Source of the DNA: Streptomyces subrutilus
GTDB lineage: Bacteria; Actinomycetota; Actinomycetes; Streptomycetales; Streptomycetaceae
Direction of reading: 5' to 3'
Assembly (NCBI RefSeq): GCF_008704535.1
Contig: NZ_CP023701.1
Span: 2,604,001-2,668,000 of the forward strand
DNA length: 64,000 bases
Shown here: positions 1 to 8,077 of the stretch, one piece after another
Position numbering within the stretch: the first letter of the stretch is position 1
How the letters are laid out: each line of letters starts with the position of its first letter
Notes under the pieces: generated by a model
What the model was told of the DNA's origin: nothing
What the model saw: only the letters and a program-made list of their open reading frames with translations
The model's database searches: none
Translations under genes and position numbers: made by a program

Positions 1-3000
1 CGCCACTTGGCCACGCTCGGCTTTTCGGCCAGCATGAACCAGGGCTCACGCTCGGCAAGGACCGGGGCCTCCTCCCACCTGGGCCGGACCCACGGCGGGT
101 TGCCCACCTGGAGGTCGAAGCCGCCGCTCGCGCCCCGGAAGATGTGCGCGAAGTGCAGCTCCCAGTGGAAGAAGCCGTGGCCGTCCTCCGCCTTTATGTC
201 GCGTTCGTTCGTGCCCGCGATGGTCTCGACCGTGTCCAGCCAGGGGAAGCGGAACGGCAGCCGGCCGGGGGTGTCCATGCCGAGGGTGCCGTCCAGGCGG
301 TCCTCGATGTCGGAGAGGAAGTCGAGGGCCTCGTCCACCGAGAGGTTCTCGATGCCCGCGAGCAGGGAGCCCTCCGGGACGTCCTCCGTGCCGAGGGCCG
401 CCTCCAAGAAGTCCAGCCAGTCCGCCATGTTCTGGAGCGGGATGCACGGCCGTCGCTGGTCGGTGATCTGGGTCTTGCGGCCCGTCGTACCGCGCTTCGG
501 GCCGGTCTCCAGGCCCGCGCCGTCCTCCGCCGCGCCCAGCTCGACCTGCTCCCCGTCCGGGTCGTCGAAGAGGCCGGCCGCCCGCCACAGCTGGTCCCCG
601 GGCGCCGGGCCCGTGGGGGCTACCGGCTCGGCCGGGGTGGCCGTGCGGCCCGTGATCAGGGTCGGCAGCGCCGACTCCTCGACCAGAGCGCCGCCGGTCC
701 CGTACACCCGGTCCGTGCCGTCGAGCACGCCCACCCGGTCCAGCGGCCAGAACCACAGCGCGCACCAGGCGTCCATGACGGTCTTCAGCCGCCAGTACGG
801 GGTGCCGTGCCGGGTCAGGTCGTCCAGGACCTTCTGCTTGTCCGCGGCCTCCGAAGGCTGGTCCAGCCAGTCCGCGCCCCAGACGTCGATCCGCCGCGAG
901 ATCTTGCGCTCCGAGAGCTCCAGGCGCGTCGCCACGAGCGACCACAGGAACTCGGCGCGGCGGGCCACGCCCTGGATCCGCACCAGCTCCGTCTTGGCCG
1001 CGGCCTTCTCCCACCGGGCGTACCGCTTCGCCCGCGCCTCCGGAGCCTCGTCGCCCTTCTCCACGAACGGCTTCGGGCCCTTCGGCGCGTGCTGGATCCC
1101 CTTGCGCCACTTGCCCAGCGCCTTGGCCTCCGGCTCCGCGAGCTTCTTCGCCTCGGGCTCGCCCGCCACCGCGCCCCACCCGATCGCCGGGAGGAGGAAG
1201 TGGTGGACGGCACCCTGCGGGAGGGCGCCCTCGCGGAACGGCAGGTCGACCGGTGCCAGGGTGTCCTTCTTCGCCAGCCACTGGCCGCCGGTCAGGACGT
1301 GGGAACGGTAGATCTTGCGGCCGGCTCCGATGAGGGAGTTGCCCCGGCGCAGGTGGAGGCCGAACCAGGGGGCGCGCATGCCCGGGTGCATGGAGTTCAG
1401 CCAGAGCGAGACCTCGGCCAGCTCGACCGCCGTGGCATTGAGGTCGACTCCGTAGGCGTTGTGCAGGGCGATGTACGCCTTGATCCGCTGGAGTTCGATC
1501 TGGCGCTGGTCGGCGTCGACCCGGCGGCCGAGCTCGTGCTCGCGGCGGCGCAGGTACTCCGCGGCCACCTGGTCGATGGCCTCGTTCAGGAAGGCTCCGG
1601 AGCCGAGGGCCGGCTCGCAGATCTTCCACTCCAGCAGTTCACGGCCCGGGGTGGTCGCGCCGTCCTGGTCGAGGCGGTGGCGCAGGGCCAGTTCGACGGT
1701 GACCTCGGTGAGGGACTTCGGCGTGTAGTAAGAGGCGGAGGTCTGCCGGTCGCGGCCGGCCAGCCGGTAGACGAACTTGCCGCGGGAGTGGACCACGCGT
1801 TCGGCCGCGCCGGTCTCTTCGTTCACGCGCCGGACGAAGACGTCGTCGGAGTAGTCCTTGACCTGGGAAGCCTTGATCATCCAGCTGCCGCCGGAGGGGT
1901 CGCCTCCCTTGGCGACCTCCCACAGGTCCTCGTCGGCGATGAAGCCGGTGTACGACATCAGGCCCTCGTACACCGCGCCGAGCTGGTTGATGCCGAGCTG
2001 CGCGTACGAGATGAAGCCGCCGCGCTCCTTCCCCTTGCCCTTGGTCAGCATCAGGCGGCGCAGCACCTTGTGCAGCGTCTCGTTGCGCAGCCGGGTGTCG
2101 AGGTAGGGGCGGCGCCCGGCTTCGGCGCCGTCGCGTTCGTAGGCGGGGTTCTCGATCTGGTCCTCGCCGATGAGGCGGACGGCTTCCTTCTTGAACAGGT
2201 CGGAGCGCAGGGGCTCGAAGCGCAGGCCGACATCGGCGCTGCGGGCGGCGGCCCGGCGGGCGCGGTCGGCCTCGCGGACGCGTTCGGTGTACTCGGCCTG
2301 GGTGAGGGTGCCGGCGGCCAGGAGTTCGGCCGCCTCCCGCTCGACCCGGGTGGCTTCCCGGTCGGCGGCCTGGGCTACGAGGTCCTCGGGTTCGGAGCCG
2401 AACTCGCGGTGGCCGCGCTCGACCTTCTCGAAGAGCAGCTCCAGGGACTCGTACAGGTGGAAGCCGCGGCGCGAGCGTTCACCGACCAGGTCGCGCAGGA
2501 CGAGGTCGCCGAGGCGCTGGAGCCCGTAGCCCCGCTCGTACTCCGGGTAGTCGGAGGGAAGGATGCCCAGGGCCGGGCTGGCCTCGGCGTAGAGCAGGAA
2601 GAGGATGCGGTAGAGGTAGCGCAGTGCCTCGCGGCTGAGCTCCTTGGCGAGGCGGGCCGGGTCGTCCAGGTCGGCGGGGGTGACGCCGTTCCCCGGTTCG
2701 CGCAGGCGTGCCAGGACCTCGTCGGCGATCCACTCGACGCTCAGGCGCAGGCCCTCGCGGAGTTCGGTGGAGACCCCGATGGCGTGCTTGCCGGACTTGT
2801 CGAGGAAGCCGGCCAGGGGGGCGGCGCCGCCCTCGGCGGGAATCCGGAGCGAGTCGGCGCCGAACAGGGCGGCGAGGGTGTCGAGTTCGCCGCCGCCCCG
2901 GTCATCGCGGCGGTTGAGGGCCGCGTCGAGGTCGGCTGCTAGGTAGCGGCCTTCGTTCCAGGCGAGCCGGTCGGCGAGGACGATCACTCCGCCGACGAGG

Positions 3001-3626
3001 AGCAGGACGTAGCGCGGGGGCTCGTCGCACGTGAACAGGAAGTCGGTGAGGGCCTTGGCATCGACCAGGCTCCCGGCGCCTTCGAGGGCGACGGGGTGCA
3101 GCAGGCGGCCGGCGCCCTCCGGGTCGAGGGCGGCGTCTGCCTGGGTAGTCCAGCCGCAGGCAATGGCGTACAGGCCGGGCTCGGCGTGGACGACCTGCAC
3201 GGTGTAGGCGTGGTCGGACCGGTGGACGGTGACCGACTGCTCGTGGGCATCGGCGTACCCGAGGGCGCGCAGGGTGTCCAGGTGCAGTTCGGTGACGCGC
3301 TTGGCCCAGCCGGCGGGGACGACGGCGTCCGGCTGGGCGAGGGCTTCGGCGTCCTCGGCGAGGACCGCGCGGCCGGCGAAGTAGGGGCCGTGCAGGGCGC
3401 GCAGGCTCTCGCGGGGGGTGCGCACCCGGGCGGGGACGGAGGCGGGGTCGGCGCCCTGCTTCTTGGCCTCGGCGACGGCGGTGGCGTGGCGGTGTCGTTC
3501 TTCATCCTCGGCGGCGGCCCAGCGGGCCAGCAGGCCGTCCTTGGCCTTGAGGTCCTTGGGGAGGACTTCGGCGAGGTAGTGGGCCGAGAGGTAGTCGCCG
3601 TGGTTGACCAGCGAGTCGTACGTCAC
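1..3626 (-). CDS. drmMI: DISARM class 1-type N6-adenine DNA methyltransferase, C-terminus beyond the left edge
   Basis: A very large Eco57I/PglX-like DNA adenine methylase; about 1208 codons are visible and the frame is open to the window edge. The SAM-binding motif I reads EPALGSGAF near residue 671, preceded by the YYTPKSL element near residue 633 that is common in such methylases. The catalytic motif IV is NPPW at bases 90-101, near residue 1176. Motifs I and IV are thus about 500 residues apart, which implies a large insertion between them. The GTG start at 3626 lies one base after the stop of the upstream helicase gene, so translation is probably coupled. In class 1 DISARM the host-protecting methylase follows drmD directly, as here. 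The product should methylate self DNA. A type IIG or BREX-like methylase is the alternative. Confidence 0.75.
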   Translation of the reverse strand, partial: MTYDSLVNHGDYLSAHYLAEVLPKDLKAKDGLLARWAAAEDEERHRHATAVAEAKKQGADPASVPARVRTPRESLRALHGPYFAGRAVLAEDAEALAQPDAVVPAGWAKRVTELHLDTLRALGYADAHEQSVTVHRSDHAYTVQVVHAEPGLYAIACGWTTQADAALDPEGAGRLLHPVALEGAGSLVDAKALTDFLFTCDEPPRYVLLLVGGVIVLADRLAWNEGRYLAADLDAALNRRDDRGGGELDTLAALFGADSLRIPAEGGAAPLAGFLDKSGKHAIGVSTELREGLRLSVEWIADEVLARLREPGNGVTPADLDDPARLAKELSREALRYLYRILFLLYAEASPALGILPSDYPEYERGYGLQRLGDLVLRDLVGERSRRGFHLYESLELLFEKVERGHREFGSEPEDLVAQAADREATRVEREAAELLAAGTLTQAEYTERVREADRARRAAARSADVGLRFEPLRSDLFKKEAVRLIGEDQIENPAYERDGAEAGRRPYLDTRLRNETLHKVLRRLMLTKGKGKERGGFISYAQLGINQLGAVYEGLMSYTGFIADEDLWEVAKGGDPSGGSWMIKASQVKDYSDDVFVRRVNEETGAAERVVHSRGKFVYRLAGRDRQTSASYYTPKSLTEVTVELALRHRLDQDGATTPGRELLEWKICEPALGSGAFLNEAIDQVAAEYLRRREHELGRRVDADQRQIELQRIKAYIALHNAYGVDLNATAVELAEVSLWLNSMHPGMRAPWFGLHLRRGNSLIGAGRKIYRSHVLTGGQWLAKKDTLAPVDLPFREGALPQGAVHHFLLPAIGWGAVAGEPEAKKLAEPEAKALGKWRKGIQHAPKGPKPFVEKGDEAPEARAKRYARWEKAAAKTELVRIQGVARRAEFLWSLVATRLELSERKISRRIDVWGADWLDQPSEAADKQKVLDDLTRHGTPYWRLKTVMDAWCALWFWPLDRVGVLDGTDRVYGTGGALVEESALPTLITGRTATPAEPVAPTGPAPGDQLWRAAGLFDDPDGEQVELGAAEDGAGLETGPKRGTTGRKTQITDQRRPCIPLQNMADWLDFLEAALGTEDVPEGSLLAGIENLSVDEALDFLSDIEDRLDGTLGMDTPGRLPFRFPWLDTVETIAGTNERDIKAEDGHGFFHWELHFAHIFRGASGGFDLQVGNPPWVRPRWEEAPVLAEREPWFMLAEKPSVAKW

Positions 3627-3627
3627 G

Positions 3628-6600
3628 TCAGTTGTTCTCCGCCTGGTCGTCGGACGGGGTGGGTTCGGGGGTGGGCGGGCCGTCGGTTCCGGCGGCGGCC
3701 GATGCCGGGTCGCCCGGGCGGTCCAGGACGGCCAGGACGCGCAGCAGCGGCCGGCCGGTGGTCTCCAGCTGGTCCAGCAGCCGGGCCAGCTCGTCGGCGG
3801 TCTCCTCCACCTGGCGTTCGCGGCGGCCGCTGGCGCCGCCTTCCAGGGTGTCCTGCTTCCAGCCGGAGACGTGCTCACGGTAGGCGGCGAGGGGCTCGCT
3901 GAGCTGCGCGGCCCACTCTTCCTTACCCGCTTCGAGATGGTCTCGGGCGACGGCGACGGCAGCGGGGACGAGGGACTGGAGGTGGTCGAGGTCGCGGGGG
4001 CCTCCGGTACGGGCGAGCCGCGGATCGACCTTGGCGTCGCGGAGGGCATCCGCCATGGGGACGACGCCCGGGCAGCCCGCGGAGCCGTCGAGGCCGGTCA
4101 CGGCCATCCAGCGCACCACGGTCGGGCGGCCGAGGGCGTTGGAGTAGATGCCCTGGACGAGGAAGACGGGTCCGTCGACGTGCGGTGAGGTGATCACCGG
4201 AGCCTCCTGGTGACCGAATTCGACCAACACCTTGTCGGTCAGCCACTCCACCACGGGGTGGAGGTCGGTGAGGAAGGAGACCTCCGGCCAGAGCGAGGTA
4301 CTGCTCTTACGGGCCTCGTCCAGTTTCCGCTGGGCCAGCGCCCGGTCGAAGGTGACCAGCATGCGCTTGGCCACTCCCTGTTCCTTGAGGTAGGACGGCG
4401 GCAGGGCCTTGAGCCGGTGGAGCAGGTCGGGCGCCATGGCCGGGGACAGGGAGAGGTAGGAGCCGCTGCCCTCGTTCTTCCTGGAGAGGTCGATCAGGCC
4501 GGCCGCCTGGTCTCCGAACACCTCGTCGAGGGCGGTGCCCACGAACTCGGCGGTGTTCCCGTCGAAGAGGGAGACCAGTTCGGCGCGGGCGGGCAGCTCG
4601 TGCTCGGTGACGGTGTCCACCTGGCCGAACAGGTCGAAGAGCTCGGAGTCGCCGTTCTCGGCGGCGTCGTCGAGGAAGTCCTCCACGCTCCCGCCCTTCA
4701 CCAGTTCCCTGATGAGTCGCCGTTCTTCCTCCTCGGCCCGGTAGCAGCCGGTTTCGGCCTCCGCGGTCCCGTTGAGCTTGTGCGCCTCCTCCTCGCGCAG
4801 GATCAGCTTCTCGGCGACCGTGCGGTCGTCCTTGGCGCCGGGGTGGGCGGAGGTGAGGACCAGGGCGCGGAACTCGGGCTGGTGCTCCTGACCGTAGCGG
4901 TCGATACGGCCGTTGCGCTGTTCGATCCGGATCAGGGACCACGGGATGTCGTAGTGGATCAGCTGGTGGCACTGCCGGTGCAGGTTGACGCCCTCGGAGG
5001 CGACGTCACCGGTGAACAGGAGGCGCACCTGGTTGTCTGCCAGCCCGAAGGCCTCAAGGATCTTCAGTTGTTCCTGGTCGCCGAGGCCACCGTGGAGGAG
5101 GCGGACGGCCTTGAAGGAGCCGTCCTCGTCCGCCTTGAAACCCAGCCGGGCGGGCACGGTGCGGGACAGCCACTTGAGGGTGCGGATGCGCTCGGAGAAG
5201 ATCACGGCCCGGGTGGTGGAGCGTGGGCCGACGCCGATCTCCTTGAGCTGCTCGACCAGGGTGTCCAGTTTCGCGGAATCGCCGGGTGCGGTGCCGTCGC
5301 CCATGCCGTCGACGAGCTCGCGCAGGCGGCGCAGGGCTTCCTGCTCGGGCGCGATGGCCGGGTCCGGGGTGCGGCCCTCCTTCGCCGCCGTGTCCAGCTT
5401 GCCCTGGAGCGTGGTGAGGCGAGTCGCGACGGTGTCGCCGAGGGCCTTGTGGGAGGAAAGGAAGGTCTTCAGCAGACCGAAGGCGAACAGCGGGTCGGCG
5501 GTGACGGAGACCCGGTCCTGGTCGGCGGTGCCGAACTCGCTGCTCGCCGGGGGCACGGGCAGCCAGTGGTCGGTGAGCTCCGCGAAGATCTTCTCCTCGG
5601 CCTCGGTGGCCGGGCAGTGCAGGGAGAGCGTGGGGCCGCGGTCGGGCCACTCGTCGCCCATCTGGTCCCGGACCTCGGGGCTGATCTTCGTACGGCGGAT
5701 GTAGAGGTGCCCGAGGTCCTCGGCCGGGTCGTAGTGGTCCCGGTCGGCGATGGCGGCGGGGTCCAATAGCGAGATCAGGTCCGCGAAGGAGCGCTTGTCA
5801 CCGTTGTGCGGGGTCGCGCTCGCGAGGAGCAGGGCGTCCGTGCGGGGGGCGAGGATCTCGGCCAGGGCGCGGCGCTGGCTGCCGGCGTTGATCAGGTTGT
5901 GCGACTCGTCGATGACGACGGCGTCCCAGCGGATGCGCTCCAAGTGGTGCCGGTACTGACCGATGTTCTTGAGCGTGTCCACCGAGATGATCACCCGCTT
6001 GTAGTGGGTGAACGGGTTGCGGCCGGCCGGGATCTCCCGCTGGATGCGCTGGAGGCCCAGGGAATCCAGGCGGACGAGCGGGATGGCGAAGCGGGTCCAC
6101 AGCTCGTGCTGGAACTGTTCGAGCACGCTCTGCGGCGTGACGACCAGGATGCGCTCGCCCCGGCCGCGCCGGATCAGCTCGGCGAGGGTGAGACCGATCT
6201 CCAGGGTCTTGCCGAGGCCCACCACGTCCGCGATGAGCAGGCGGGGGCGGAGGTTGCGCATGGACAGGGCCAGCTCGGCGGGTCTCTGCTGGTAGGCCAG
6301 CGGGTCGAGCAGGAAGCGGTCCGCGAGGGCGAGGCCGCGCTCCGACTGCGGGAGGGGCGTCTTGCGGATGACGGCTTCGAGGAAGAGACGGGCCCGGCGG
6401 AAATAGGAGGAGGTGTCCGACACCAGGCGGGTCTTCTCGGGGTCGAGGAGCTCCACGGCGTCGATCCCGCTGAAGAAGACCGCTTCCTCGTCACGGACGA
6501 ACTCGGATACACCGAGCGCCTCGATCTTCTCGCCGTCGTGTTCCGTCGGCATGGAGTTGCGGACCAGCCACTGCTCGTCACGTACGAGGATCTGGGCGCC

Positions 6601-6633
6601 CGGCGGATACCGGTTCTCCCCCTGCTCTGCCAC
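3628..6633 (-). CDS. drmD: SNF2-family helicase, DISARM DrmD-like
   Basis: A 1001-residue SF2/SNF2-type ATPase. The Walker A region is VVGLGKT around residues 137-143; the usual acidic residues just before the glycine are replaced by valines. The Walker B box is DESH at 242-245. The C-terminal helicase lobe carries QRNGRIDRYGQ (motif VI, arginine fingers). The length and the direct coupling to a giant adenine methylase match DrmD of class 1 DISARM, which acts with DrmMI, DrmA, DrmB and DrmC against phage DNA. The GTG start at 6633 has a GGAGGG ribosome-binding site about nine bases upstream. It follows the kinase gene by 100 bp on the same strand, so co-transcription is plausible. Other RapA-like repair or restriction helicases are less likely. 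Confidence 0.75.
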   Translation of the reverse strand: MAEQGENRYPPGAQILVRDEQWLVRNSMPTEHDGEKIEALGVSEFVRDEEAVFFSGIDAVELLDPEKTRLVSDTSSYFRRARLFLEAVIRKTPLPQSERGLALADRFLLDPLAYQQRPAELALSMRNLRPRLLIADVVGLGKTLEIGLTLAELIRRGRGERILVVTPQSVLEQFQHELWTRFAIPLVRLDSLGLQRIQREIPAGRNPFTHYKRVIISVDTLKNIGQYRHHLERIRWDAVVIDESHNLINAGSQRRALAEILAPRTDALLLASATPHNGDKRSFADLISLLDPAAIADRDHYDPAEDLGHLYIRRTKISPEVRDQMGDEWPDRGPTLSLHCPATEAEEKIFAELTDHWLPVPPASSEFGTADQDRVSVTADPLFAFGLLKTFLSSHKALGDTVATRLTTLQGKLDTAAKEGRTPDPAIAPEQEALRRLRELVDGMGDGTAPGDSAKLDTLVEQLKEIGVGPRSTTRAVIFSERIRTLKWLSRTVPARLGFKADEDGSFKAVRLLHGGLGDQEQLKILEAFGLADNQVRLLFTGDVASEGVNLHRQCHQLIHYDIPWSLIRIEQRNGRIDRYGQEHQPEFRALVLTSAHPGAKDDRTVAEKLILREEEAHKLNGTAEAETGCYRAEEEERRLIRELVKGGSVEDFLDDAAENGDSELFDLFGQVDTVTEHELPARAELVSLFDGNTAEFVGTALDEVFGDQAAGLIDLSRKNEGSGSYLSLSPAMAPDLLHRLKALPPSYLKEQGVAKRMLVTFDRALAQRKLDEARKSSTSLWPEVSFLTDLHPVVEWLTDKVLVEFGHQEAPVITSPHVDGPVFLVQGIYSNALGRPTVVRWMAVTGLDGSAGCPGVVPMADALRDAKVDPRLARTGGPRDLDHLQSLVPAAVAVARDHLEAGKEEWAAQLSEPLAAYREHVSGWKQDTLEGGASGRRERQVEETADELARLLDQLETTGRPLLRVLAVLDRPGDPASAAAGTDGPPTPEPTPSDDQAENN

Positions 6634-6733
6634 TCCTGATCCCTCCGTGATGCGTCGTACGGCCGTCCGGCCGCAAGTCTGTCACGGAGGAATGGGAGGG
6701 GTGAGCCGTCCGGAGGAATCCCGTGATCTTGAC

Positions 6734-7897
6734 TCAGAACCGGGCGTCACGGGCGTACGCGGCCCGGATCTGTTCCGCGATACGGAGGGGGGCGGAGAGC
6801 CGGGCACCGGCCTCGGTCCTGCGGCGCGAGACGGTGCCGCGCGAAGCCGTTTCTCCGGCAGGCGCCGAGGGGACCTCTTCGGGTGTCACGGCGGAGTCGG
6901 CGGATTCCTCCTCCGGCGAAGACTCCGCCCCCTGCCCCGCCGAGTACTCCTCGTCCTCCGTGGCCGCCACGTCCACCAAGGTCGGGGTGTACTCGGGGGT
7001 CGCGGTCGGGAGCTGTGGGACGACCACGGCGGGGATGCGGTCCGTGAGCCGGCGCTTGGCCTGGCGGGCGGTGAGGCCGAGGCCGTGCATGACCTGGACC
7101 AGTGCGGCGGTCACCTGCGCCAGCGTCGGCCGGGCCGCCGGATCCATCCCGAGCATGTCCGCGATCAGCGGGCTGAGCTCGGGGGGCAGGCCAGTGAGGT
7201 CGGGGGCGGTGGCCGGATCCTCGATCCTGAGCGCGACGGCCTGCCAGGTGGGACCGGTGTACGGATAGTGCCCGGTGGCGGCGTAGAGCAGGACGGCACC
7301 GAGCGCGTAGACGTCGGCGGCCCGGTCGAGCTGGTGTTCGCCGCGCGCCTGCTCCGGAGGCATGCACAGAATGGACCCCACGACGTAGCCGGTCGCGGTC
7401 AGGAAGGAGCGCCGCTCGGCGAGTACGGCCAGGCCGAAGTCGATGACCTTGGGGCCGTAGGAAGCGAGCAGGATGTTCTGCGGCTTCAGGTCGCGGTGCA
7501 GCAGGCCCGCCTCGTGCACGGTCACCAGTCCCTCGGCGAGCAGCGCTCCGAGGCTGGCGGTCTCGGCCGCGGGGAGCGGGCCGTGCTCGGTGACGAAGGA
7601 CCGCAGATCGGGCCCGGGCACGTACTCGACGGCGAGCCAGGGCGCGTCGGCGTGTGCGTCCGCTGTCACGAAGGCGGCGACGAACGGCCCGTACACCGTC
7701 TTCAGGCTGTCGACTTCCAGGAGGAACCGGGTACGGGTGTCCTCGTCGAGGACCGAAGGTTTGATCACCTTCACCGCGACCTGTTGCCCGGCCGCCGATT
7801 CACCGAGGAACACCTGGCCCATGCCACCCGAACCGATCCTGCATACCAGGGTGTAGCCGCCGATGGTCTGCGGATCGTCGTCCCTCAGTGGCTCCAC
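6734..7897 (-). CDS. Soluble Hanks-type serine/threonine protein kinase
   Basis: A 387-residue kinase with all core motifs: glycine-rich loop GSGGMG (22-27), ATP-anchoring Lys43 in VAVKV, catalytic loop HRDLKPQN (134-141) and DFG (153-155). The kinase domain is followed by an acidic Pro/Ser/Glu-rich tail of roughly 100 residues. No transmembrane segment or PASTA domain is visible, so it should be cytosolic. The GTG at 7897 is preferred over the upstream start because GGGGGAGGG sits about ten bases in front of it. It lies between a helicase-associated protein and the DISARM-like helicase on the same strand. A link with defence is inference only; kinases occur in other phage-defence loci (PglW, Stk2), but none is a standard DISARM part. 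Confidence 0.85.
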   Translation of the reverse strand: MEPLRDDDPQTIGGYTLVCRIGSGGMGQVFLGESAAGQQVAVKVIKPSVLDEDTRTRFLLEVDSLKTVYGPFVAAFVTADAHADAPWLAVEYVPGPDLRSFVTEHGPLPAAETASLGALLAEGLVTVHEAGLLHRDLKPQNILLASYGPKVIDFGLAVLAERRSFLTATGYVVGSILCMPPEQARGEHQLDRAADVYALGAVLLYAATGHYPYTGPTWQAVALRIEDPATAPDLTGLPPELSPLIADMLGMDPAARPTLAQVTAALVQVMHGLGLTARQAKRRLTDRIPAVVVPQLPTATPEYTPTLVDVAATEDEEYSAGQGAESSPEEESADSAVTPEEVPSAPAGETASRGTVSRRRTEAGARLSAPLRIAEQIRAAYARDARF

Positions 7898-8077
7898 GGG
7901 TACGTGCCCTCCCCCTTGTGGCCTTGTGCGTAGTCCGCCACCTGCAGGCACAGGCGCGCGATCCACGCAAGTGTAGGGCGCCGGGTGCCGTGACCGCCGG
8001 GCTCTGGGGCCGCCTCCGTCGCCCCGGTTGCCCGCACGGTGGACGCGGCACCGTCGTCGAGGTCCGGCGCGCACCTC

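Noticed and set aside
144..2942. Long plus-strand frame opposite the methylase gene
   Set aside because: It is the mirror of a high-GC coding strand. The minus frame carries intact methylase motifs in a single register from 3626 to the edge.
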